From Loktanella sp. SALINAS62 (GTDB taxonomy: Bacteria; Pseudomonadota; Alphaproteobacteria; Rhodobacterales; Rhodobacteraceae), in contig NZ_JAAFZU010000027.1 of the NCBI RefSeq assembly GCF_018263905.1, positions 40,143-104,142 of the forward strand: a DNA stretch of 64,000 nucleotides. Direction: 5' to 3'. Of this stretch, positions 45,495 through 53,927 are shown in pieces. A program made the translations under genes and the position numbers. The stretch's first letter is position 1, and the number at the start of each line of letters is the position of its first letter. The notes under the pieces are model-generated. The model did no database searches. It saw only the letters and a program-made list of their open reading frames with translations, and was not told the DNA's origin.

Positions 45495-46634
45495 ATGCAG
45501 ATAGAAGACTTTGGTTTCGGCACACAAATCCGTAAATCCCCATATTTCGACGCGACCGTCCGGTGGGGTGCAAAAGGATTTTCCGTTTACAATCACATGT
45601 ATATCCCGCGTGATTTCGGTGACCCTGAACAAAATTTCTGGAACTTGGTTAACGACGCGATCCTGTGTGACGTGGCTGTCGAACGTCAGGTCGAAATCAC
45701 GGGTCCGGATGCGGCGCGCTTTGTTCAATTGCTGACCCCGCGCGATCTGTCAAAGATGTCCGTCGGCCAATGCAAGTATATCCTGATCGTCAATGCAGAG
45801 GGTGGAATTCTGAACGATCCGATCCTGCTGCGGCTGGCCGAGAACCATTTCTGGATATCGCTGGCTGACAGCGACATTCTTCTGTGGGCGCAGGGCGTCG
45901 CCGTCCATTCAGGGCTGGATGTCAAGATCGAAGAACCCGACGTGTCGCCTCTGCAGCTTCAGGGTCCAAAGTCCGGCGAGATCATGCAAGACCTGTTTGG
46001 CGACAGCATCCTCGACCTGAAATATTACTGGCACCGCGAACTTGAACTGGACGGCATTCCGCTGCTGGTGTCGCGCACCGGTTGGTCGAGTGAACTGGGT
46101 TACGAAATCTATCTGCGCGACAGTGCGCATGGCGACGGTTTGTGGGAGCGTATCATGGCAGCGGGCATGAAACATGGCCTGAAGCCGGGGCATACGTCGT
46201 CAATCCGTCGTATCGAGGGCGGGATGCTGTCCTATCATGCGGACGCTGACATCAAGACAAACCCCTATGAACTCGGCCTCGACCGGCTGGTTGATCTGGA
46301 TATGGATGCAGATTTCATCGGCAAGGCCGCGCTGCGCCGCATCAAGCAAGAGGGCGTCAGCCGCATTCAGATCGGCGTGATCATCGACTGCGCACCGATC
46401 AAGGGGCCCAATACAACCTTCTGGACGATCAACAAGGACGGTACCAACATCGGCAAGGTCACTTCGGCCGTGTATTCCAGCCGGCTGGAACGCAACATTG
46501 CGTTGGCGATGGTCCACATCGACCATGCCCAAATCGGGACAGAGGTTGAAATCATAACGCCGTCGGGCCCTGCGCGCGGCACTGTGGCAGAACGACCGTT
46601 CTACGACCCCAAGAAGAAACTCGCGGCTGCCTAA
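45495..46634 (+). CDS. DmdA/GcvT-like tetrahydrofolate-dependent methyltransferase-family protein
   Basis: This 379-residue protein has the GcvT fold. FSVYNHMYIPRDF, DVAVERQVEITGPDA, LTPRDLSKM, WISLADSDILLW and DVSPLQLQGPKSG align by eye with DmdA, the DMSP demethylase, from start to end. The later SGYSKQGG-type DmdA stretch reads TGWSSELGYEIY here, closer to other GcvT-like enzymes. DMSP or another methylated amine or sulfonium may be the methyl donor. The start at MQIEDFGF has GGGAGG 5 bases upstream. An Lrp-type regulator precedes it and an OsmC-like gene follows after 28 bases. Confidence 0.7.
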   Translation: MQIEDFGFGTQIRKSPYFDATVRWGAKGFSVYNHMYIPRDFGDPEQNFWNLVNDAILCDVAVERQVEITGPDAARFVQLLTPRDLSKMSVGQCKYILIVNAEGGILNDPILLRLAENHFWISLADSDILLWAQGVAVHSGLDVKIEEPDVSPLQLQGPKSGEIMQDLFGDSILDLKYYWHRELELDGIPLLVSRTGWSSELGYEIYLRDSAHGDGLWERIMAAGMKHGLKPGHTSSIRRIEGGMLSYHADADIKTNPYELGLDRLVDLDMDADFIGKAALRRIKQEGVSRIQIGVIIDCAPIKGPNTTFWTINKDGTNIGKVTSAVYSSRLERNIALAMVHIDHAQIGTEVEIITPSGPARGTVAERPFYDPKKKLAAA

Positions 46635-46662
46635 GCCGCCCCATAATCAAGAAAGCTGGGCC

Positions 46663-47121
46663 ATGTCTGACCTTTCAATCCAACTGCATTGGCAACGGAC
46701 AGAAGCCCAGTTCCTGACTGGTCAATATTCCAATGCACACACGGTGCAATACAACAGTGACCTAGATGTCCCGGTGGACGCCGCACCCGAATGGGGCGGC
46801 GATCCAACCAACACCAACCCCGAACAGGCACTTGCGTCGGCCTTGTCCAGTTGTCACATGATGACCTTTCTTGCATTGGCGGCAAAGGCGGGGTGGCCGG
46901 TGGCCAGCTACAGCGACCATGCCGCCGCACACCTTGGCAAAAATCCAAAGGGTCAGATGTCCGTCGTTCAGATCGACCTGCACCCGGTCGTTAGGTTCGA
47001 CACCGGGTTCATGCCCGACGACGCGGAACTGGCAAAAATGCAGGATCGCGCGCATCGCTACTGCTTTGTTGCCAACACCTTGGCCGAAAGCGTTGCGATC
47101 AACATCTATCCGGCTGCCTGA
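46663..47121 (+). CDS. OsmC-family peroxiredoxin-like protein
   Basis: This 152-residue protein has the OsmC layout. ALASALSSCHMMTFLALAAKAG holds the first redox Cys on the long helix, and AHRYCFVANTLA holds the second near the C-terminus. Such proteins reduce organic hydroperoxides in the cytoplasm. It follows the DmdA-like gene closely and probably belongs to the same transcript. Its 3' end overlaps the convergent blh gene by 23 bases. Confidence 0.85.
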   Translation: MSDLSIQLHWQRTEAQFLTGQYSNAHTVQYNSDLDVPVDAAPEWGGDPTNTNPEQALASALSSCHMMTFLALAAKAGWPVASYSDHAAAHLGKNPKGQMSVVQIDLHPVVRFDTGFMPDDAELAKMQDRAHRYCFVANTLAESVAINIYPAA

Positions 47122-47983
47122 CAGCGCGCGACTGGAAGCATTCAACAAGGATCATGTGCGGAACGGTCAAAGCGGCAAGACCAATAAAGACAACCTGCAC
47201 AATGGGTTGCTGCAAGGTATCTGATCCCGCATCCGGCAGGTTGATGAAAGCCAGAAGCCCAATCAAGACTGTTACACCACTTACAACAATAGCGACGCCC
47301 AATGCCTGCTTTTTCCGATCCAGAGAAGCGAGCGCATCGGTGAAATGGCGCACCGAATGAAGCGCGCAGAAATAGACTATAAAATAGACCAACGGCGCCA
47401 GACACGCCGCAGCAATCCAGATGACCCCGATCTCGATAGCGGCCCTATCCCGAAAGTTTGATCGAAAGATGAAGAGAGATAGGTAAGACATCAGAGCGAA
47501 TGCGCCCATGATCGCCAAACCCTGTGCCGCAAAGTTTGCGGCGTCTGCGGGTGCGAGATAGGAAAAGATCGCCGCAACCTCGTCTGCCCTGAAAAGTGCG
47601 GGTGCGCCGACTGTCGCCACGCCACCGATCCATCGCTGCGCGCGCCCCGCGTCGTCCCAATCGCCCGAAAAATGAACCGCAGAATAGACCAGAAATACGC
47701 ACAGCGCCGGCCCTGGAAAAGCGATCCAGAAAGCCACCAAAAGCAGCGATAAGCCCAAGTATATCGCCGAAAACGCAGCGGTGCCGCGCCATCCCTTCAA
47801 TGACCAAAGAGACTGCGCAATGGGCAAATCAAGCGCACCATGCGGCAGACCCAGAATTGCGACGGCAGGCACCAGTATAAGCACCTGAAGCATCAGGTCC
47901 GGTTGAAACAACAGATCGACACCGATCATTGCCAGCGCGGTCGCGGCGAATACCATCGTTTGCCAGATCGGTGAGAGCGTCAT
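47099..47983 (-). CDS. blh: Beta-carotene 15,15'-dioxygenase, Brp/Blh family
   Basis: This 294-residue polytopic membrane enzyme carries the His motifs of the Brp/Blh family: GLPHGALDLP, YSAVHFSGDWDD, ALHSVRHF and VPHMILVE, with His ligands for iron. It cleaves beta-carotene into two retinals. It is the last gene of the rhodopsin-crtEIBY-blh operon and overlaps crtY by 4 bases (ATGA). It supplies the chromophore for the rhodopsin at the head of the operon. The 3' end overlaps the convergent OsmC-like gene. Confidence 0.93.
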   Translation of the reverse strand: MTLSPIWQTMVFAATALAMIGVDLLFQPDLMLQVLILVPAVAILGLPHGALDLPIAQSLWSLKGWRGTAAFSAIYLGLSLLLVAFWIAFPGPALCVFLVYSAVHFSGDWDDAGRAQRWIGGVATVGAPALFRADEVAAIFSYLAPADAANFAAQGLAIMGAFALMSYLSLFIFRSNFRDRAAIEIGVIWIAAACLAPLVYFIVYFCALHSVRHFTDALASLDRKKQALGVAIVVSGVTVLIGLLAFINLPDAGSDTLQQPIVQVVFIGLAALTVPHMILVECFQSRAVRQPDRC

Positions 47984-49101
47984 TTCGGAAAGGCTGCCGC
48001 ATGCAAAAACGGCAGCGGCGGCAAGGATGCCATGACCGAGGCGCGATCGGCAGTGCGGGTTGAGCCTGACAAAAACCGTTCAAGCCGGTCACGTGGCGCG
48101 TTGCGAAACAGCGTTTGGAAAAGCGCCGGGCCGCGGTCCGGTTTCGACCTGAGAACCTGTAAAAAGACACGGTCCATGAAGCGTGTCATCGGACCGTCAA
48201 GGCCCATTGCCAACGGACCACCATTGATCAGTGCGTTCGCAACCCGGTCTGCCTGCATCTGAATGCGGGAGAACGCATAGCCGGTTGACGGTCTGGCAGC
48301 CCCACCGCCCAAGCCCATACGTATGATGCCGTCGGGCACGGTATCGGCGAAGCCGACCTCCATTGGCAGCGCTCCGGACTCTGTGCGGATCGTCTTGGTC
48401 TTGCCGGGATCAAGGACTGCGACCTCCTCTTCCAGCCACTTCTTAAAAACGACACTTCCGGGGTTATGGGGGGCGAATGATGTGACTTCGATCAAGGCCC
48501 GGTGCGCGCTGAACGGCAGGATATAGACGAAATCCACCCCTGCACTGCGGGCCGGGCGAAAATGCATCAGTTGTACGGTATCCGGGTCGAAAACTGGACG
48601 CTCGGTTTCGATTTCATGGCCCAGAAAGAACTGACCGTAGGCTGGAATGCGGTTCGGCGGGCGCGTGTCGACGACCGCCGCCGCTGTCAGGGCGCCTGCG
48701 TCGGTGTCGACAAGCCAGCCTGAACCGGTGCGGGTGACAGCGCGTGCCTTGACCCCCATGGAGAGCGCGTTCCCGTCTCCATCCTCGATCATTTCGGACG
48801 CATGATCGTAGAATGCACCTGCTGACACCGTTTGATAGCGCATCTGCGATGATGTCCGCATAACCTTGCCAGCGACACCTTCCACGGTCCATGACGCCCA
48901 TTGCTTGCGGACGCACCCCTCGAACGGATCGGGTCGTGTGCGCCAGAAACTCCATGCGCGATCGTCCGTGTAGACGGCACGCGGTTCGATGACGCGCACT
49001 GAAAGCTTGCTGTGCGCCAGCCTTGCGGCAAGGCTTAGCCCGGCACAGCCACCACCCAGAATGGCCACATCAACATCAGGCCTGGACACGATTTGACCCA
49101 T
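47980..49101 (-). CDS. crtY: Lycopene beta-cyclase
   Basis: This 373-residue FAD/NAD-dependent cyclase of the CrtY type starts with the nucleotide site VDVAILGGGCAGLSLAARL, followed by DDRAWSFW, a stretch characteristic of bacterial CrtY, and the later GMGGGAARPSTGYAF-like segment (MGLGGGAARPSTGYAFSRI). It closes both ends of lycopene to give beta-carotene. It overlaps crtB by 26 bases upstream and blh by 4 bases downstream. An in-frame GTG at 49086 is an alternative start. Confidence 0.93.
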   Translation of the reverse strand: MGQIVSRPDVDVAILGGGCAGLSLAARLAHSKLSVRVIEPRAVYTDDRAWSFWRTRPDPFEGCVRKQWASWTVEGVAGKVMRTSSQMRYQTVSAGAFYDHASEMIEDGDGNALSMGVKARAVTRTGSGWLVDTDAGALTAAAVVDTRPPNRIPAYGQFFLGHEIETERPVFDPDTVQLMHFRPARSAGVDFVYILPFSAHRALIEVTSFAPHNPGSVVFKKWLEEEVAVLDPGKTKTIRTESGALPMEVGFADTVPDGIIRMGLGGGAARPSTGYAFSRIQMQADRVANALINGGPLAMGLDGPMTRFMDRVFLQVLRSKPDRGPALFQTLFRNAPRDRLERFLSGSTRTADRASVMASLPPLPFLHAAAFPK

Positions 49102-49927
49102 CGTGTCGATTTCGCATTTGCGTCAACTCGCTGGCGATAGCGCGTATGGCAAGCATCGCCTTATGTTCCCGTGGGACAATTTCGCGCCCACCCAGCGGGT
49201 GATAGCCCCGGGTGCGCAACCGTGTGCCGATCGCCTGATACATGGCAGCAGCGGACGCCACGGCAAGCCGCAGGCGCAATGGCACGGCACCAAGCCCTGA
49301 CAGGCCCGACAGGTACAATTCATCCGCCCGGTCCAGCAGATCGGCCATCGCGTATTCTGCTGCTGCGATGGCGTCCGGGGTGCCCGCGACGATGTCATCC
49401 GGTGAATGGGGGCACAGCGTAAACGGCAGGTAGCGTCGGCCGTTGGCCGCGTCTTCCCTGACATCGCGACAAATGTTGGTCAGTTGCATCGCCTTGCCTA
49501 GATCCGCTGCCTTTTGGTGGTGCACGGCGTCCACGTCAAAGATCGAACAGATCATGATGCCGACAGTCCCCGCGACCCCCATGCAATAGGCATCAAGCGC
49601 AGGCATATCTTGGATCGAAACCGCCCCCGTATCATGTGCCGCGGTGTCGACCAGTTGGGCAAAGGCTTTATGCCCGGCCGGGCGACCACGGAACAGATCG
49701 CGCGCGTCCCGCGCAAGTTCGTCCTGCGGGTTATCGGATGATAGGTCACGCTGCAGGTCTTGTAACTGGCGCTGACCCACAGATCCGCCGATCTCGTCCG
49801 CTATGTCGTCGACCGTACGGCACAACACGTATAGCCGCGCGACGCGCCTGCGGTCATGGCGCGGCAATAGCCGGGCGCCGGGTGAAAAGCTGCGCGCGTG
49901 GTAGGCCATGATCTCTTCTGGCTTCAC
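49076..49927 (-). CDS. crtB: Phytoene synthase
   Basis: This 283-residue squalene/phytoene synthase-family enzyme has the first Asp-rich motif as VDDIADE and the second as NICRDVREDAANGRRYLP, both for Mg-diphosphate binding. It condenses two geranylgeranyl diphosphates to phytoene. The GTG start overlaps the crtI stop (GTGA); an ATG six codons in (MAYHARSF) is an alternative. It lies in the operon between crtI and crtY. Confidence 0.93.
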   Translation of the reverse strand: MKPEEIMAYHARSFSPGARLLPRHDRRRVARLYVLCRTVDDIADEIGGSVGQRQLQDLQRDLSSDNPQDELARDARDLFRGRPAGHKAFAQLVDTAAHDTGAVSIQDMPALDAYCMGVAGTVGIMICSIFDVDAVHHQKAADLGKAMQLTNICRDVREDAANGRRYLPFTLCPHSPDDIVAGTPDAIAAAEYAMADLLDRADELYLSGLSGLGAVPLRLRLAVASAAAMYQAIGTRLRTRGYHPLGGREIVPREHKAMLAIRAIASELTQMRNRHDGSNRVQA

Positions 49928-51432
49928 GACACGGGCTCCGAAATCGGAACTAGGGTTTCAAGAACCTTTGCCGATGACACGACACCCGGCAAACCTGCTC
50001 CCGGATGCGTGCCGGCCCCCACGAAATACAGGCCGCGAACGCCCTCACCACGGTTGTGGAACCGGAACCACGCGGACTGCGTGAAAAATGGCGATAGCGA
50101 GAATCCCGCCCCGTCGACCGACAGATAATCGCTGCGAAAATCTTCTGGCGTCATCGCGAACTCTGCCGTGATGTGATCGCTTAGCCCTGGCAACATGGTG
50201 TCTTCCAAAGCGGCAATGATCCGGTCGCGCAGCTTGGGTCCTTCGACGGTCCAGTCCTGCTGGCCAGCCAGATTGGGCACGGGGCAAAGCACATAAAAGC
50301 TGTCGCAGCCGTCCGGTGCAAAACTGGGATCTGTCGCCGTCGGCCGATGAACATAAAGCGAGAAATCTTCGGCAAGTTTCTTGTTGACGAATATATCCTG
50401 CAGCAGGTCTTTGTATCGCTCGCCAAACCAAACCGTATGATGTGCAACATCCGGCCATGTTTTCGTCGCGCCAAAGTACAGCACATACAGCCCCATCGAC
50501 AGCGTCGACCGTGTGGACCGCATTTTGGCCAATGTCGTGATCTGCGCGTCCGGCAGCATGTTCCGGTAGACATGAACCGGGTCCATGTTGGACACGACGA
50601 CGTTCGCATCCAGATCCTGACCGTTTTCCAGAACGACGCCGGTGGCATGCCCGTCCTCGACCTTGATCCGGTCAATCGTCGTAGCCAATGACACCTTGAT
50701 GCCTTCTTCTTCCATCAGCCGTTCAAGCGCGTCGACAAGCGCACCGGTGCCACCCATGGCGAACCAGACGCCATGTTCGCGTTCAAGATGGTTTATCATC
50801 CCGTAGATCGCTGTCGTCGAAAACGGGTTACCGCCAAGAAGCAGCGGCTGGATCGAAAAAGCGCGTCGCAGCTTGTCGTGGCGAAGGTGACGCGACACCA
50901 TGGCCCAGACGGTTTCATATGACCGAAGCCGCAACAGGTCCGGGATCTGTTTCAACATGAACCCGACCGAATGGAACGGCACGTCCGAAAGCTTGGAAAA
51001 GCCGACGTCATAGATTTTTTTCGACCATGCCGCCATGCGGCGATAACCGACAACATCACCGGGCGAAATGCGTGCGATTTCTGCTTCGGTCGCTGCATCC
51101 GTGGGGCCATAATCAAACGTATCACCGTCAGCGTATTGAAATCTGTACCAAGGGTCAGGCTCTACCAGCGTGACGTAGTCCGACATCTGTTTGCCGAAGA
51201 GTGCAAAAAGCTCTTCAAACAAATGCGGCGCCGTCAGTACCGTTGGCCCGGCGTCGTGACGAAAACCGTCTTTTTCAAAGACCTGACCGCGCCCCCCAAG
51301 ACGAACGCATCGGTCAATCAGATGAACGTCGTAACCTTTGGCCCGCATGCGCAGAGCGGCGGCGATTCCGCCAAAACCGGCCCCGGCGACGATGGCTGTT
51401 TGCGATGTGGTAAAGCTTGTATCACGTGGCAT
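49924..51432 (-). CDS. crtI: Phytoene desaturase
   Basis: This 502-residue CrtI-type flavoprotein has the FAD site AIVAGAGFGGIAAALRM at residues about 13-29 and the carotenoid-desaturase signature FVGAGTHPGAGLPGVVSSAKV near the end, quoted here around GTHPGAGLPG. It introduces four double bonds to turn phytoene into lycopene. AAGGACA precedes the ATG, and the start overlaps the end of crtE by 11 bases. The downstream crtB is coupled by GTGA. Confidence 0.94.
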   Translation of the reverse strand: MPRDTSFTTSQTAIVAGAGFGGIAAALRMRAKGYDVHLIDRCVRLGGRGQVFEKDGFRHDAGPTVLTAPHLFEELFALFGKQMSDYVTLVEPDPWYRFQYADGDTFDYGPTDAATEAEIARISPGDVVGYRRMAAWSKKIYDVGFSKLSDVPFHSVGFMLKQIPDLLRLRSYETVWAMVSRHLRHDKLRRAFSIQPLLLGGNPFSTTAIYGMINHLEREHGVWFAMGGTGALVDALERLMEEEGIKVSLATTIDRIKVEDGHATGVVLENGQDLDANVVVSNMDPVHVYRNMLPDAQITTLAKMRSTRSTLSMGLYVLYFGATKTWPDVAHHTVWFGERYKDLLQDIFVNKKLAEDFSLYVHRPTATDPSFAPDGCDSFYVLCPVPNLAGQQDWTVEGPKLRDRIIAALEDTMLPGLSDHITAEFAMTPEDFRSDYLSVDGAGFSLSPFFTQSAWFRFHNRGEGVRGLYFVGAGTHPGAGLPGVVSSAKVLETLVPISEPVS

Positions 51433-52273
51433 TTGCGATGTCCTTCAGTTGACCTTCAAGCTTGTCTGCGAGCCGCAAGAACGATGCGCCCGCATTGTCC
51501 GGCAGTCTGCAGGCGTCCTGCCGCACCGCGTGTAGGGAACGATTGGCCAATTCGCGCGCGCGGGTGACCGCGTCCACGGAACTGAGCCCCGTTTTTTCCA
51601 GCGACAGGCAGATGTTCGTGGCCCGGTTCGCCAGGTCGGCCGTGCGGTCGGCAATGTCATCGACTGTCTGGTATGCCACAGCCAATGCGCGACCGGCGCA
51701 GGCGGCAGCAGTCTGCCCTGATGCGCCCGCCGCGATCAATGCCAGTTGAATGGGCATGGCCAAAAGCGGGCCGGACTTGGCTTCGGCAATCGTGACCCAG
51801 TCTTTCGGCGTCGGAATATCGGCGCTGCAGTCTTTGGTCTGGCCGGCGATCGTGACCGCAATGGCCTGATGCATCAGATGCAGGGCACGGACTGGACGCG
51901 GGTGATGCGCGAGCGCCATGTAGGCCGCAGAAATCAAAAGGTCACCGGTCGAAACGGCGACGTCACTGCCGTCGCAGGACCAGACGGCGGCCGCCCCGCG
52001 ACGGATTTCATCACCATCCTGAAGATCATCGTGAACCAAAGACGCGTTGTGCAAGAGTTCGGATGCCGCGGCACAGGCGATGGAAGCTTCGGGTGACAGA
52101 CGCAGCGCTGCGGCGGCTTCGATCCCCATTTGCGCACGCACCCGCGATCCACCGCCCGCCAGATGATATCGCGCGGCCTCTGTCACGCGGGACGGGGAAA
52201 ACGATACAAGTCGCATCATCTCAGCCTCTACGTCGCTGACCGATACACCACATCGACGTGCCATATCGAACAT
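51422..52273 (-). CDS. crtE: Geranylgeranyl diphosphate synthase
   Basis: The 283-residue trans-isoprenyl diphosphate synthase has the first Asp-rich motif in LVHDDLQDGDEIRRG and the second in TVDDIADRTADL. It makes the C20 precursor for phytoene. The start at MFDMARRCG is set by AGGAGG 6 bases upstream; the frame extends to 52396 without support. A GC-rich stem-loop separates it from the rhodopsin gene, which lies 64 bases upstream in the same operon. Confidence 0.92.
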   Translation of the reverse strand: MFDMARRCGVSVSDVEAEMMRLVSFSPSRVTEAARYHLAGGGSRVRAQMGIEAAAALRLSPEASIACAAASELLHNASLVHDDLQDGDEIRRGAAAVWSCDGSDVAVSTGDLLISAAYMALAHHPRPVRALHLMHQAIAVTIAGQTKDCSADIPTPKDWVTIAEAKSGPLLAMPIQLALIAAGASGQTAAACAGRALAVAYQTVDDIADRTADLANRATNICLSLEKTGLSSVDAVTRARELANRSLHAVRQDACRLPDNAGASFLRLADKLEGQLKDIANAT

Positions 52274-52301
52274 CGCCAACCTCCTGATTATGGAAATGGT
52301 G

Positions 52302-52328
52302 GACCGCCCCCACGATGCGGGGGCGGTC
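52302..52328 (-). terminator. GC stem-loop between rhodopsin and crtE
   Basis: A perfect 10-bp stem, GACCGCCCCC/GGGGGCGGTC, with a 7-base loop lies 9 bases after the rhodopsin stop. No U-run follows. It is probably a partial terminator or 3'-stabiliser that lets the opsin be made in excess of the carotenoid enzymes. Confidence 0.65.
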
Positions 52329-52337
52329 TGCGCATCC

Positions 52338-53108
52338 CTATGCGGGAACTGTCTGGCGCTTCTGGCCGTCGGGCTCTTCGCTTTTGCGCATGGCAATCAG
52401 GAAGATCAGAACGCCAAATCCGGCTTTGGCGACGAGGTCGGCAATCGTGTAACCGACTTCGACGATCACAGTCGCTGTCGCACCTTCGATCCCGATGGCG
52501 CCCGCAAAGTAGACGATTGGGTAAAAGAACCAACTAACCACGGTGACGTTGCGGGCAGCCTTGACCAAGCCACGCGCATTTTCCGGCTGGCTCTCGATTG
52601 CCTTGCCCAGACCGACGTACAGTTCGTACACGATCCACAGGAACGGCACCATCGACAGCAAGCCAAAGATCCAGCGCACGCTGCCGGACTCTGCCACTTC
52701 ACCCGGATAGCCCAATGCGACCATGATCAGGGCCAAAAGACCAAGACGAGTCGCCCGCGATACGGTTTCTGATCGTGTAAGACTCATCACCAAAATGAGC
52801 TCCACCAAAAGAAGTGGGACGGTCAAAAGCCAATCGACATACCGATAGGCAGAGTTGAAGCCCTTATCAGTGGCGTTGTACGCGCCTTCTGCAAGAACAT
52901 AGGCTTCGCTCCAGCTCTGCCCGATGCGGAAATAGTGATATGCCGCAATGAACGTCACCAGTCCGGTCACGACCATTGCCGTTTTATATTGTTGTTTCAC
53001 TTGGCCTATCCCCAGCCAAAAAAACAACGTTGCGGCTGCGAGTGTCGCAAAACCGAACGAGAATGCGTTATATATCAGGTCATATTGACCGATAGAGAGA
53101 GTTTCCAT
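52338..53108 (-). CDS. Proton-pumping rhodopsin, xanthorhodopsin-like
   Basis: This is a 256-residue seven-helix microbial rhodopsin. His58 precedes the pump triad: Asp92 (acceptor) and Thr96 in YVDWLLTVP, and Glu103 (donor), a DTE motif that predicts outward proton pumping. Leu100 at the spectral-tuning site predicts green absorption. The retinal Schiff-base Lys228, with Asp224, lies in TIADLVAKAGFG. Gly149 in RWIFGLLS aligns with Trp138 of bacteriorhodopsin, the position that is Gly in xanthorhodopsin and allows a carotenoid antenna. The start METLSIGQ has AGGAG 7 bases upstream; a frame to 53162 is rejected. It heads the crtEIBY-blh operon. Confidence 0.95.
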   Translation of the reverse strand: METLSIGQYDLIYNAFSFGFATLAAATLFFWLGIGQVKQQYKTAMVVTGLVTFIAAYHYFRIGQSWSEAYVLAEGAYNATDKGFNSAYRYVDWLLTVPLLLVELILVMSLTRSETVSRATRLGLLALIMVALGYPGEVAESGSVRWIFGLLSMVPFLWIVYELYVGLGKAIESQPENARGLVKAARNVTVVSWFFYPIVYFAGAIGIEGATATVIVEVGYTIADLVAKAGFGVLIFLIAMRKSEEPDGQKRQTVPA

Positions 53109-53188
53109 GCTTTTCTCCTGTCTCAAGCAGTCAGTCAGGTAGTACATCTCCGATACATTCAATTGGCTTCAGGCCTGCGAATATGTCG

Positions 53189-53208
53189 CAGTTTTAGCAG
53201 TAAAACTG
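53189..53208. promoter_or_regulatory. Perfect palindrome upstream of rhodopsin
   Basis: CAGTTTTAGCAGTAAAACTG has perfect 8-base arms and a 4-base spacer. It lies 80-100 bases before the rhodopsin start codon, within AT-rich DNA. This is a good position for an operator controlling the rhodopsin-carotenoid operon. It does not match the TGT-N12-ACA site of PpsR/CrtJ. Confidence 0.55.
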
Positions 53209-53413
53209 TATTTTCCACATAAAAGCCGTTGCGTTTTAGCTAGTTACCGCTCTTGCCCTGCGCCACCTGCGACACGGACGCACGAGCGACATTTTGATAC
53301 GGTCTCTTGACTTTGCACCGACCCCGGCCGCCGGCCAAACGATCTGATTTTTATCGTTTTCATGGCAGAATTGCAGACAGGTTGGGCCTGCATTGCCCCA
53401 GCAGCTACCAGCC

Positions 53414-53440
53414 CAGCGGTCAGCGGCCAGCGGCCAGCGA
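53414..53440. repeat. Short heptamer tandem repeat
   Basis: Nearly four copies of CAGCGGC (CAGCGGT, CAGCGGC, CAGCGGC, CAGCGA) in the intergenic region upstream of the rhodopsin operon. No function is apparent. Confidence 0.6.
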
Positions 53441-53927
53441 GGGACAGAATTTCGATGCCGCATGCCACCACGCAAGGTATACACGCACCGCGAGGTTAAA
53501 TATTACACAATGATGGCGCTTCGAATTTTTGATAAGCCGCATTACGGCATTTCATCTAATGCTGTGGAAAATCAACAAGAAGGCGGAACAAGATTTTCAG
53601 AATATATCTATATCCCTTCAGAACAGGATTTCTTTTTAGTGGCTCTATATTAATAAAACTAATTTTATTGATGCAAATTATGGTGGCTTAATTATGCCCA
53701 TTTATTTTTTTAATGACAACGCCACACATTTCGGTTTCTGTTGTAGCGTAATGTAATGCTATCAACGCGCAGGTGCTTTCAATGTACGGTTTTAGATCAG
53801 CCTCAGCAATTTTTTGATGTTCTGACCTAGGCGCAGGCCTCCGCCATGGCGGCTACCGGCACCCGCAATACCTGAAGGCACGGTCATCGCCGTAGAGGAT
53901 GCCAATTTCACGACATCTTGCGCGATG

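Larger units (their letters stand above)
53109..53927. other. Long intergenic region upstream of the rhodopsin operon
   Basis: The 819 bases hold the rhodopsin promoter region near 53110-53250 (with a perfect palindrome), a short heptamer tandem repeat and a markedly AT-rich stretch at about 53500-53820, unlike the flanking DNA. On the minus strand at 53801-53950 about 50 codons stay open, from a TTG overlapping the end of the next gene to a TAA, ending QNIKKLLRLI. I cannot match them; they could be a gene remnant. CCGCCATGGCGG (53841-53852) is palindromic. I see no convincing complete gene. Confidence 0.5.

Noticed and set aside
47099..53108. Carotenoid genes as part of a photosynthesis gene cluster
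   Set aside because: No puf, puh, bch or ppsR genes are present, and the operon ends in blh and begins with an opsin, so it serves retinal synthesis.
53393..53653. An 86-codon plus-strand frame in the AT-rich region
   Set aside because: It has no ribosome binding site, begins inside a tandem repeat, and its sequence matches no family I know.
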